DNA of 64,000 nt from Ophiobolus disseminans (taxonomy: Eukaryota > Ascomycota > Dothideomycetes > Pleosporales > Phaeosphaeriaceae): positions 500,129 to 564,128 of the forward strand of contig MU006238.1 of the NCBI GenBank assembly GCA_010093685.1, in the 5' to 3' direction. The position numbers were made by a program, and so were the translations under genes. A model generated the notes under the pieces. That model was not told where the DNA came from, ran no database searches, and saw only the letters and a list, made by a program, of their open reading frames with translations. The number at the start of each line of letters is the position of its first letter. Positions within the stretch are counted from its first letter, which is position 1. This document shows, piece by piece, positions 10,737 through 23,568 of the stretch.

Positions 10737-13700
10737 ATGGCGCAAATCGTCGCAGAGCCTCTGAACCCGCGCGACGGCTTCAATTGGTGTGTAATGCGCT
10801 GTATACACTCCAAGCAGTACTGACTATGCAGGGTGTTCCTGGTTGAACTGCTCATCAGCGGCATCCTCACCATCTTCTTCCTCTTCTACTTCAACCGCCT
10901 CTTCGCGACTCTCCTATCCTACGGCATACGCGCATACACCTGGCGCACCTTTCACGCCTACATCGACATCACCTCGCTGCAGATATCGCTCCTCGGCGGC
11001 CGCATCTTCTTCAAGGACCTCCGCTACCATGGCCACAACGAGACCATATTGGTGCATGGTGGCCACATCACCTGGAATTACTGGCTGCGCAGGGTGAGGG
11101 ATGCTGGCGTATACACCGACAACACTCCCCCTGCAGACGACGATAGCAGTCATGCACCCAGCACGCCGAGCGGTCGAACCTCTGCCAGGAATGTAGACAA
11201 TGCGGAGAAAGGAGGCAAGCAGACGCCCAAGCAGCTGCCGTGCCGCATTTCAGTCAAGGTCTCCGGCGTCGAGGCTTTTATGTACAACCGCAGCCCGGCG
11301 TACGACAGCATTGTCGAGGCAGTACGCCGCAAAACAGATCAAGATGGCGATTCAGCAAAGACTCGTGACGGATCCGACGCCGAGTCCGAAACGGTGTACA
11401 AGGACAAGGAGCCTCAGCACAACAAGTTGAAAAAGTCACGGACCGAAGACGGGACGAACCCTACCCGAGTCGACACAAATCAGTCGACCGCCTCCAAGCT
11501 AAAGAAGCCCGACCTGCCCGCATTTCTCAGGCTGCTTCCAATCCACCTCGATGTGACCAAGGGCGCAGTCGTGGTTGGCAACGAGAACACGCTGGCCGTC
11601 ATTACCGCACAATTTGAGAAAGCCACTGGGACTCTGGATGCCGGCCCATGCGGTCCAATGGATGTGTACCAACAGCTCTTCAACTTTCACGTCACACACC
11701 CTGTCGTACACATGAAGCCAAACCCTGACTACAAGTCAAGCCAACTTGACACTGCGGCGCGTACCAAAGAAGCGGCCGGACACGGTGTCTCGGCTGAGAG
11801 TATGATCGAGAAGGACTTCAAGCACAAGCGACACATGCGATGGTTGAACAAGCTCCCGAGCCTGTCTGGACTATTCTCCAAGTCTTCGGATTCGGTAAAC
11901 ACTTATTCCAAGGGTAGCGGGGACAAGAACGCCAATGGTTTTGCACCCCAATTGCACTTCCCTGGGCACGAGCACTGGAAGGGCTTGGCGCGTTACCTTG
12001 ACGACAGCGTCAGTGACGGGCATGGCGAATGGGACGGCATTGAATACGCAAAGACATCTCTGATTGCTGATATTCCTTCTGTCAAGCTCTCATTCTATTG
12101 GGACGTGCCCGGGCCTGTGCTCGACCACGTAGACAACAGCATCTACCCGGATTCTGTCCGTCTCGATCATATGAACGGGAGTCTGCCACCTGAATACGGC
12201 ATGGATATCCAGGTCTTTGGGGGCACCATCAACTATGGCCCGTGGGCAGATCGACACCGAGGCATCTTTCAAAACTTCTTCTTTCCTGGTTCCCATGTGG
12301 ATGCAGTCATTACTCCGCCTTTAAACCCCGGTGAAACTCGTGCGCTTTCTGTGTTCAAGCTTTTCCTGAGTATCGAAGAAGAGACCGTGCTCCGCATACC
12401 AATCCGAGAATCATCCAAAGACTGGAAGTGGAAAGGAAAGGCACATACGCTAGCAGCACATGACAAGCAGGGTGCCGATAAGACCAAGGGCAAACAGAAA
12501 GCGCGTAGGCGTCGAGGAAAGCATCGCGATAATGCCGCTGCCCAGAATGTCCGCCCGTTTGCATGGATTGATGTCAAGGTAGCTGGTAATACTTCTGTCA
12601 ACTACATCATGGACATGTACCCCACAGCATCTGGTTTCCAGAATAAGCTGGACGTCGATGTACCGAGTACAGAGATCTCATCCAGCGTCAATCACGGCTT
12701 GCTGTGGCGCTCTGGTCCCATTGCTCTCGACTGCGACCTTTCTGCTCCCATTGATTGGAACACTCTGCGGACCTGGACGTTCAACATCAAATGTCGAGAT
12801 CTAGAGTTGTTCTTGCTCCGGGATCACCTCTTTCTCCTAATAGATCTCGTTGCTGACTGGGGATCGGGACCACCGCCCGACTATTTTTTGTTCGTGCCCT
12901 TCCGGTACCTTCTTAACGTCGACTTCACAAAGTTTAAGCTTTATCTCAACACGAACGACTCCAACATAGTCAACAATCCCGCCGATCTCGAGGACAACAA
13001 CTTTGTCATTTTGTCCGGCCAGCGTCTGCATGGAGACGTCGTCATCCCCCTTGACAAGTTCCGGCCACTCGATAACGAAATCAAATTTGATGTCCAGGGG
13101 CACGACATGGCTCTTGAAGTTCTCATGCCACCGAAAAATACACTGCGGACGTTCGTCTCGTCGCCGAATGTGGCACAGCTGGGTGGTTTGACTCTGACCG
13201 GTAGCCACACCTATCTGACAGAGACTTCTACGATGAACACCGATAGACTCTTCATGGATATCCAGGGCCATCGACTGAACCTCGAGCTGTATGGCTGGCT
13301 TGTGCATCACTTGATGAAGATCAAGGATAACTACTTTGGCGATGATATGCATTTCAAGACTCTGGAAGAATTCCAAGGTCTTCCGAGCGCCGTCATCGGA
13401 GCAAGTGGCGGTGCCGAGCCAAGCGGACAACACATCAAGCTGTCGAACGACCTCGATGTAATTTTGTGCATCTCTGCCGACGAATTGAGCGTGCTTTTGC
13501 CTGCTAATGTATACTCAGCTGAGCGTAGCATTCGCGCTGATATTCCTTACGTTTCCGCAGATCTGAGGTTCACTAACTACTACATGGATCTAATGGTCAA
13601 TTTTAGTCCTATCAGCGTCGCACTTGGAGGGTCAGCTTTGAGTCCGGAGCTTTCGAATGAGTTTACTAGCGGTCGTACCGAGCTTTTTGTCGACTCTACG

Positions 13701-16700
13701 GTCATATTTGGCCACCGCCTCTTCGGACTCCCACCGGCTGAGCCAACATACGTCTGCAACTGGGACTTTGATGTTGGGAAGATCTCGGGCGAGTGCACAT
13801 CAGATTTCATCGAGACTGCGGCTGGCGCAGCACGATCGTTCGCCTTTACCTTCGAGGATGACGAAAATTCGCTTCCCCTTACAGTGATTGAACCAATTCA
13901 CGACGCAACGTTTCTTAGATTGAAAACGCATGGGGTACATATCTGGATGCATGTTGCCCATGAGGCCTTGCTCTTGAAAACGGACTCTATCTCGCTCGAA
14001 TTCAATGACCTTGCAGGGCAAACTTTCTCTGAGCGACTCAGCGCAAAAATTCCCAATCTGACGCTCGGAGGTGTCAACGCGAGATCGGCATCACGCCATA
14101 GGACACGCACCGGAGAGAAGCAGCTTGTTGAAACACATGCCTACTTGCAAACGACTCTATCCCTCAATATGTTGACCCGCAAACTGGACTTCACAGAAGA
14201 ACGTTCCAAACAGCAAGCTCATATGCAAATGCACGATCAACGGACGCATCGCACACAGTTCATGCTGAGTGATGAGGTCAACCGTTCTTTCCACTCCGCC
14301 ACACAGGTTCGGGATAAAGCACGAACTCCTGCCATGCAATTTCCAGAAGTTCCGGATCCTATCTTCCTCCTTCAGCCTCAGCACCATCAAAATGCTTCAG
14401 CCTCCTCTTCGTTGTTGTCTTCAGTAACACATTCTCTAGTAGAAGCACAACCTAAGCGTCGACCTACAGCTCGTAGTGCGTCTGGCGCCACGATTGCTAG
14501 CAGCATCCGGTCAACCATGAGACGTAAGGCAATAAGCGGTACAGTGAATTCCAGTCGGAGTCAAACAGTGGTCGGAAGCCCCCCGCGTCGCGCCAATAGC
14601 AATAGCCGTTACCGCAACCAGCTTACAGAGGAAGAACGAACGAGGCGTAACTTGGCACCGTCGTCGGTCGCGTTATCTACTTCTCTAGCTGCACCATATT
14701 TTCCATTGGACCAGATTGAGCCCGATCTCTCTGATGTTCCTTCATTCCCAGCATTGAGATCTTCTCCTGAAGACCAATATCTTGATGGAGTCGACTTTAA
14801 CGATCTGTCTACCAAACACTTGGACGAAACCTTCACTCATACCAGTTTGTTGATCAGCGCAGAGCCAGGCATTCGGCTTTATTGTACACCTGATTTCATC
14901 GAATGCGTATCAAATCTTATTGAGCTTGTCCAGCCACACCGACCTGAAGACTTACTTGATGAGTTCCAAGTCAAAGTCATGACAAAGATCCTCGAGAATC
15001 GAAATAGGCTCGAGGGTAAAGGCAGTTCGCTCGAATTCAGTGTGCGGATACCATTCACACACGTTCGATTCCAACATGCCTTCGAGTCTGGGCTGACAGG
15101 CGGCAAAGACCAATACGACATCATATTGAACCGATGGAGCGCAGCTGCGCGGATCAAAAAGTATCCTGGGGAACGGGCTGGTGAGAACTCACTTTCACTG
15201 CATACCACGCTAGGCTCCCTTGGGGTCTCTGTAACTGAACGTACACCGCATGGTTCAAATCAAGACGTGGCAATTCAGGCTGAAGTTGATGATATTCTCG
15301 TTTGGATGCTACAGAACAGAACAACGTCAATCAACATCTCTTTCAGATCATTGGAGACTGCTGCAGCGAGCAAAAAAGTCGAATATCTCGCCTCACTTAT
15401 CCATCGAACTGCAATACTCGCGGACGACCTGGTGGCACGCTTTTCCGAAGCCGGAAAGATGCAAGATCGCCGTCTACGTTACTTAGCTTGGTATCTCACC
15501 AGTGTCCAAGATCAATATCCTGATCCTGCATTCCTGACAAAGGCGTCCTATGCGCTCCGCGCAGCAAGGGACCATCTGCGAAGCCACGATTCATGGAAGA
15601 TCATTTCTCGATTTCGCTACACATGGCAATGTCTTCCGGAGGCTGAGAAAGATACCCTTCTGGACGAGTGCACCGAGAATAACATTGCGTGTCCAAAGGA
15701 TGCCGAGGAGGAGATCATCAGCATGTGGGACCAGTGGCGCACATGGGATCTGGCGCATGTAAAGAAGAGTTTGGCCATGCGGCTTCTGTTCGGTCATGTC
15801 ACCGACAATCTACCAACACCCGAGACTGCGCCTCTACATCTTGATCTGAAATCCGCCGGTATAAAGTTGATAGTCGACCCTGGGCCTCGACAAAGTGAGG
15901 TTGGATTGCGCTACCTAGCCGTTAATGTAGCCCTACTGCCACCTGCAGAACCTTCTGGGCTTATGTTGGTCGGAAGCGATGCTCCAAAGAAATCCACCAT
16001 CGTGCAGATCAATGCTCGAGAAGCTACTGTTCACGTTCAGTGGGAAATCTGCGAGCTTGCTGAGGCGCTATTGGCGCTCTTCAGGAAGGAAAGTCTGAAA
16101 GCTACCAAGAGCACCCCGTCTAGGCCGTCACAGCCAGCTACGAACAACACTGTCAGCGCCGACCAGGATGTACAAGTCGTATTTGTGGTAGAAAAAGCGC
16201 AGATTATGCTGGACACCGTCAACCTTCGCAGCGTTTCTACAGGCCATCTCGTGAGAGTGGCCTTTGTTGACATCGATCAGAAGGCATCTGATCAGGGCCA
16301 AATCATCAGCGTACATGTTCATATGGAAGAGGCCATCAGCGAGATTTCTGCACGGTCACGCTCACTTGCAAAGACTCAATGGGAACAGCCAAGCGTACAT
16401 TTTGCATTGATCGAGCATGAGAACAATAGCCATGTTCCTAAGGAGATCAAGGCCGCCGCAGCGAGTCGTATGAATGTGGTAAAGGTCGACGAAGATGTAC
16501 TTGGCTTCATCGAAGTTGCTGACACAGTCTTGAGAGACGAGGTGGCATACTTCATCCGGCAGTCCGAAGTTATCCGAGAGATGGCCAGCGAGAACACGGC
16601 GGAAGCCAAACCTAATGGGTCCCCGGCCCAGCTACCGAACGTCACACTTGCGCTCTTCATGGATGCATACCGAATCGAGCTTGCTCTGTTACAGCCACTT

Positions 16701-19700
16701 GGTTGGTCCATCTCTGGCTCCTCTGGGCGCATCGCGGTCAATCCAGCTCTTGGGAAGAACGTGACGCTACAGGTGGATTATGACCTTGAAGCGAGTTACC
16801 ATAGGATGTACAGCACCTCTAAGGACAGCACTAATGTGATCAGCACAATCCAGTTGCCTCCGGTCAATGGACGTTTGGCTGTTACTCAGACTGAACAGGA
16901 GACGAGAGTGTTCGCGTCTGGAATTATTGAGACTATCCAGCTTCAGGCCTCAGAGCTACAGGCTCTCGTGACTACAATTGGCAAGCCGGAATTTTCTCAC
17001 ATGCTCCAGGCTGTTCAAGACGACGTGGAAGTGTTGAAGACGCACATCGAGGAGATCTTCCCAACAGCCTCCGAGTCACCGGTGCTGAAGACGCCTAGCC
17101 CCTCAAGAGACGTTCTTTTCGGAGTGCAGATGACATTATCTGGTGTACATGTAGTTGCAAATGCGCCGGGCCGGACACCCAACTCGGCGATGGCCAATCT
17201 TACCTTGCGGTTATCCTCAGTTCAACTCAAAGCCACAAACATTGGTGAGGACGAGAAGATCAAACTATTTGCGGAGGCCACGGTACGAATGAACGAGGTC
17301 AGCGTAAGTCTCACCTTGACCGATTCGGACTCAGTACGCCGCTGTGGTAACCTTAGCTTCGCTGCGGTCTTCCAAGCCACTACCGAGAAGGATTCTTCCC
17401 CTACCCGCAGACTATATCGCCTCCTCAGCACAGGCCTGGAAGTAAATATATTTGCAGACACCGCATCAGCTGTGGTAGATGTCATGAATCATCTGCAGGA
17501 CAAGATCAAAGATTTGGACTTGTCGAAGGAGAAGAAGTATCTCCGACGACTGCGTCACACCAAGAGCAGGATATCTCACAAGCGCAAGGCAAGCATCAAG
17601 AGTAACGCAATCAGTGATAGCGACAGCACTGACTCGGGCGCACTTTTCACGTCTACCTATGCTCTCGAACTGCTAGATTTGCAGATTGCGTGGATCGTAG
17701 GCACCTCGGTGGCTCCATTCCCCCGGAATGAGAACGAAGACCTTGTTCTATCCTTCCGAAAGATTGATCTATCAACGCAAAGGGACGATGCAGCACGCTT
17801 GATGATTGAAGACATGCAGCTGCAGATGGTTCCTGTATCTGCCAGCAAGAGAACGCGATCTTTGAATTCTGCACTCTTACCAAAGGTCGTTTTCAACGTA
17901 GCGTATGCATCGACAAAGGACACTCGCAAGGTTGCGTTTCAGGCTGCGGGTAAATCTCTAGACCTTCAACTGGATTCACACTTTGTGATCCCAGCGAATG
18001 TCATCGAGAGGTCGATTGCGCTAGCAGGCAAGAAGTTCCGCAAAGCATCTGCCAACTGGAGTATGACGCCCACCACCACTGGCGCACAGCGCAGGAACCC
18101 ATTTGGCAACAAGCGATTGGCGTCTTTGACGGTCGACGCAAACTTCGCTGGAGCTGTTGTGCACATCAACGGTGGTCAGAGTTCGCCTGCACAAAGCTCG
18201 TCTACCAAAGCGCAGCAGAAGGGGCGATACAGTCAGTTTGTTGGCGATGGTTCTGCAAGCAGTTTAGCCATGCGAGCACCTGGCGTTGCAATACGAGTAG
18301 AGTATCAGGACGATGGGCGCGATCCCTCCTTAAACGCCGAGCTACGCGTGGATGCATCCAGCAACACCTTGCTACCAACTGTGGTGCCAATCATCATCGA
18401 CATATCCGAAAGCATCAAAGCAGTCGTGCGCGAAAAGGACGACGGAGACTCGCCAACTTCGCCTGACCAACTGCTCTCACAATCGAAAATCAAACTCGCA
18501 GAGGATGATGGCAACATCATGTCAGCCGATCCTGCCACTTTACTGGGTCGAACGAGGCTCAATCTTGGATTGAGGATCTGCAAACAAGAATTCAGTCTCA
18601 GTTGTCAACCTATTGCACGTGTCACTGCTATTGCTAAGCTCGACGATATCTACGTTACTGCAAACAGTGTCAAGTCGCAGGACCATGGACACTTCTTCGC
18701 TGCTTCTGCTGCCTTTGAGAAGCTGCAAATCACAGTGCAGCATGTGTACTCGCGCGAATCAACATTCGGACTGGATGTGGAATCAGTTGTTTTGTCACTG
18801 ATGAACAGCAAGCATCTTAATGGTACCAGTGGTATCTCAGCTATACTCAAGGTCAATCCAACAACGATGCAGATCAACGCCCGGCAATTGCAAGACTTCC
18901 TGCTGTTTCGCGAGATCTGGTACCCACCAGAAATCCGTCAATCGTCCAAGCCACCAGGAGCCGATGCAGATACTGAACCACAGGATTATCTCATACAGCG
19001 CTATGAGCAAGTGACTGCAGCGACAGCATTCCCATGGAATGCCAACATAGCCATCGCAGACGTCAAAGTCGACCTGGATCTGGGTCAAGCCATTGGAAAA
19101 TCTTCGCTCCACATACACAACATGTGGGCTTCGTCCAAGAAGAATACAGACTGGGAGCAGAATTTGTGTATTGGTGTAGAGAAGGTTGGCGTTGAAAGCA
19201 CCGGCCGGACGAGTGGGTTCATCGAGCTCAATGGCATCAAGGTTCGGACGTCAATCAGCTGGCCAGCACAGGTACCAGGAACTCGACAAACGCCTTTGAT
19301 CCAAGCATCGATTGCTTTCCAGCAACTCCTGGTCAAATCCGGGTTCGACTATCAAGCGTTCCTTATGGCAGATATTGCCAATTTCGGTTTCTTGATGTAC
19401 AACGTTCGCGAAGAGGGACCTGGCTCGCAAGACCGTCTTGTAGCCATCCTGGACGGCGATAAAGTGCACGTATTTTGCCACGCTACGAGCGCGGCGCAAG
19501 GCCTAGCACTCTTCCAGGCTGTCGAACGTCTGGTGCAAGAAAACCAGCAGGCATACAGACAGTCCCTCCAGGATATCGAGAAATTCCTCCGCCGCAAATC
19601 TTCAGTAGCAACGCCCTTTGGACGCTCACCCTCATCAAGCACAATCACGCCCAAACCAGACGAAGACACGTTCAAGGCCCCCGTCTCCCTTCACACAGAT

Positions 19701-20522
19701 GTAGTCGTCACACTCCGCTCCATCAAATTCGGAATCTTCCCCTCCACCTTCATCGACAACCAAATCCTCATCCTTTCCGCCGGCGACATGCAAGCGCGCT
19801 TCGCCGTCGCGCTCGAAAAGCAAAAGATCCACTCCACCCTCGGCATGACCCTCGGCCAACTCAGCGTCGCCCTCTCCTCCGTCCCCTCGCCCAAAAAAAG
19901 CAAACCCGTCTCCGAACTCACCGTCTCCGACGTCGCCGAATCCGCCCGCTCCGCCCGCGGCGGCACCATCCTCCGCGTCCCCAAAGTCGTAGCCACAATG
20001 CACACATGGCAAGTCCCCCAGAGCAACAGCATCGACTACCTCTTCCGCAGCAGCCTCGAGGGCAAAGTCGACGTCGGATGGAACTACTCCCGCATCTCGT
20101 ACATCCGCACCATGTGGTCTAACCACTCGCGCACACTGGCGTCGCGCCTGGGTAAACCACTGCCAGAGTCAAATATCAAGATCAGCACATCGCAAACACT
20201 CCCTTCAGACGATGCCACGAATCCGAATACCACGCTTTCAGTCCCGACGCAGCGCCCTCGCGCCCCGTCCGAACCGGGCCAGGAGAAAATCACGGCGGTC
20301 GTGAATGTGCCCCAGAGCAAATACGAGTACAGCCCGCTCGAGCCGCCGCTGATTGAGACGCCCCAGTTGCGCGATATGGGCGAGGCGACGCCCCCGTTGG
20401 AGTGGATTGGCTTGCATCGCGATCGGTTGCCGAATGTTACGCATCAGATTGTTATTGTGGCGTTACTGGAGCTTGCGAGGGAGGTGGAGGACGCGTATGG
20501 GAGGATTTTGGGGAGTTCGTAG
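10737..20522 (+). CDS. csf1: Csf1, bridge-like lipid transfer protein (BLTP1/Tweek family)
   Basis: Exons 10737-10786 and 10832-20522 give 3246 residues. The 45-nt intron (GTGTGT donor, CTGAC branch, GCAG acceptor) splits a Trp codon; the short first exon encodes MAQIVAEPLNPRDGFN before it. Residues 18-40 form one hydrophobic span (VFLVELLISGILTIFFLFYF) that anchors the protein in the ER. It is followed by the conserved TWRTFHAYIDITSLQISLLG and the GRIFFKDLRYH segment typical of Csf1. The rest is a very long beta-rich chain of the kind that folds into a hydrophobic lipid-conducting groove, with polar linkers (for example about residues 1180-1290). It is slightly longer than the yeast protein (about 2960 residues). 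Csf1 moves phospholipids between membranes and supports cold tolerance and GPI-anchor synthesis in yeast; the role here is by homology. No other intron is needed. Confidence 0.93.
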
Positions 20523-23500
20523 ACGATCTGATCTTTGTGTGTTGGCGTTTAAGGTGGAAATGGGTATGCATTAACGGGCGTTTCTGTTATCTTTTCCTTA
20601 TTTTTTAGAGTTCGGTATGCGAATGAGCATTTCTTGTATATATACATCTTCCATCAAACAAGACCCGCTCCATTAAAAGACGTCTAGCTTAATTCCCTTC
20701 CCCCTCCTTCACGTCATACATACTAAAATCACCACTTCTCTCTACTTCCCAACGCCCTCTCAGCCCCTGTTTCTACTCACCTACTCCCACCCAACCATCT
20801 TCTCCCCCATCCGACCTTCACCTCCTCCCCCCACATACACACTTAAATTCCCACACATACCCACGATTCACAACGCCACACTAACCTCACACACAGCCAC
20901 TCATCCTTCCATCCCCAGCTTACCATCTCAGTTCTACTCTTAGAACACTGCTTACTCCATTCCACAGCGCCACACAATTCTCACGCTCACTCCGATGCGG
21001 CTAGTACACCTCATGCGCTGGCATCTTACGCTCTCAAAGGTAACACAGAGGAGCACTGCAATCCACACTTTACATGTTTCTTGCCGGATGTAGTAATATG
21101 AAAGTTGGATTTGGTGAGCGTGAGATGCAGGGCGGTGTAAATCTCGATGTGGGTTTACAGGGCGAGATGGACAGTAGAGTATGTTTTTGTACTTTGTTTA
21201 TCTGGTGAGTGTTATTGATGTGTGAGACTACGCATACACCTATTCACATCACAACAAACGGTTTCGAGATGCTGTAATTCTTCAACATGTTCAATCTCGC
21301 CGCGGTGCCATTCCAAAGACTCCGCAGAAACTATCACGCCCACGTATCGGGTGCAGGTGCAGAAGCGCCAGGATCGCATGTCAGGCACGGGAGTCACTGG
21401 GCAAGACCGCAGATGTGCATGCATGTTGAAGCATGTGTATCTTGGTGCATTTGATGCGCTTACATGCGTTGAGAGTGTGTGGAAGATATCTGATAGGGTG
21501 CGTGGATGTGCATACCCCGAGAGTGAGTTGGGACTGCTTAGTAGGATGCATGTATTTGTGTGCATCTTCAATCTCACATACTATATGATGAAGGAAGATG
21601 TGGTGATAGGACGAATGTAGCATGTCGGTCTTGGATATTGTGATTGGGAATGTACGGGTGCATGAAATGCTAGTTCGCCCACTAGGAATATGGCAAAACA
21701 CGAAACGACGATACAGTCGTGGCTCTTCCAAAGTGGAAAATGTTCGAGATACCAAACACCACGACGAGTTGATGAAACGCTCGACTGTCAGCGCCTGGAA
21801 CGGTGGCGCGCCGTTGCGACGGCTGTCGCAGCGGGGAAGTTTGTTGGTGGCCGTGATGGGCGCGAGTTCGGCGCCGTTAAACACGTGGCGCGAGGTGAGA
21901 TCAGCATAGGGCTGGGCCCGGAGACGTGTCGTTGGAGGTGTGGGCGTGAGATATAGTGCGTCGGGCGAATGCATGTACCCATGTATTCGAGCTATCGTTG
22001 GTCGTGGTAAACCCAAGATGTGATTGTGGTACTTTGTGTGCCTGTGGGGATAATGGGCGCGGGTCATCGTATGTCGGGCGAGATGGCCTCGGGAAGATGT
22101 GAGGCACGTGATGCTCAGTCTGGTGTTGCTCGTCAAAGAGACCTGCGTACCGTGGCTTGGCTAGTTTGGCCCAAGTGGGCGCCGTGGTATCTCGGAATGG
22201 ACACGAGGAGTCCTCAAAGGATGATGGGTCCCGCTGATCGTCTCATCCTCCCGGCCGGGAGCACGTTAGGCACACAAACAGTCATCTGCTTCGTCGAGTT
22301 CCATCTGACACATATCGGGACGACAAGAGGGCGCAACCGTGAGCCCGTGCCACGACCATGCTTGACTGCACTTCGCGTGCCCAAAATCTGCATTCCTACA
22401 TCGTCGTCGCACACCCTTCTGCTTTGAGTTCCCAGGCCATGTGACTGCGCGACGAGGCCTGGTCGCCTGCACAAGCTCGTGTAATGTTAGTCCTCCATGC
22501 TGGGTCGGGTCATCTGCCCCTGCCCTTAGCGCGCTTGCGTGGTATAGTATGGCCGCGCCCTAGTTCAGATGACGAATAAGGTATGAGATAAGGTAAGCTG
22601 ATGCCTACGTGCAGCGGGCGTCATGGAGGTCGAAGCCGGGCCTTGGCGATGTTAGGCAGTCGCGGGGCCAAACAAATGCTGCGCCCTCATCGTGGCGAAG
22701 CTTACATGCAGCTTAAAGTAAGCAAGCGACTAGGGTTAGCTTGAAACATTAGCTTCCCGTGAGGTTGTTGGGAGTTAGACATGGGAAAGATAAGTTGAAA
22801 ATGCATTGCGGTGTATGTGGTATCCTGACATGTAAGGAGAGGGGGAATCTTAGAGTAGGAAAGTGGAGTAAGAAGCGAAGAAAGTTTAAGCAGCTATTCT
22901 CGTCCAGCCGACTGCGATCTCTAAGCGCCCATAACCAGCTAACGCGATGCGAACGATACGGTGTAACCATAAGCTGAAGCGCCATGCCGAGATCCTAACC
23001 AATAGGTTCGTATGATTGCCAAAAAGACCAGAAATTGTGAAGAGTAACCGTAAGAGTATGAAGGATTAGTATGGAATTGGAAAGGAACTCGCAATGAGCA
23101 AGTGAACGCCAAGTGATTGATGCAATGTCATCCCAACCAGATATGCAGTCGTCATCGAGGCGTGGGCGTCTTACACAACCTGATTCTTCCCATCGTACGC
23201 CATAGTGAATGCTGTCTTGCTAAAAATATTGATATCAGACTGAAGGAGGTTGAAAACGCCGTGTACCCAGGGTATTGTGTATGTTGCTTTCCAGTAACCG
23301 AAGCTTGAGATGCCGAAGGGAAGCAGATGTAACGCCCAGAAGATGCTGTAGGTGTTCGAACGCCAATAAAATATGGGAGGAGTGTCGCAAAGGGAGTGCG
23401 CGTCAACCAAGGCAGGTTGAACGTCGAAGGATGTGGCGCTTTGCCGAAAGCGGTTAGAACAAAAGAGATCATGCGGACGTTGAGTGGATCACACGACGTG

Positions 23501-23568
23501 CATCTCACCCACCATGCACTGTCGTGATGGGGACCATGAATGCACCATAGAGAGCACGCGCATGCTTG
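20523..23568. other. 3-kb convergent gene-free region
   Basis: Lies between the 3' ends of csf1 (plus) and medA (minus). The part at about 20690-20970 is strongly pyrimidine-rich on the plus strand. A 251-codon minus-strand frame at 21381-22136 is Thr/His/Arg-rich and matches nothing I recognise. The remainder has only short frames. It may contain long 3' untranslated regions or a noncoding transcript; the sequence alone does not show one. Confidence 0.45.

Noticed and set aside
19475..20126. Long open frames on both strands inside csf1
   Set aside because: They arise from the C-biased third codon positions of the csf1 C-terminal coding region and have low-complexity translations.
21381..22136. 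251-codon minus-strand frame in the csf1-medA interval
   Set aside because: No recognisable motif, Thr/His/Arg-rich composition, no promoter or splice context, and overlapping frames on the other strand. Its length alone is not enough evidence.
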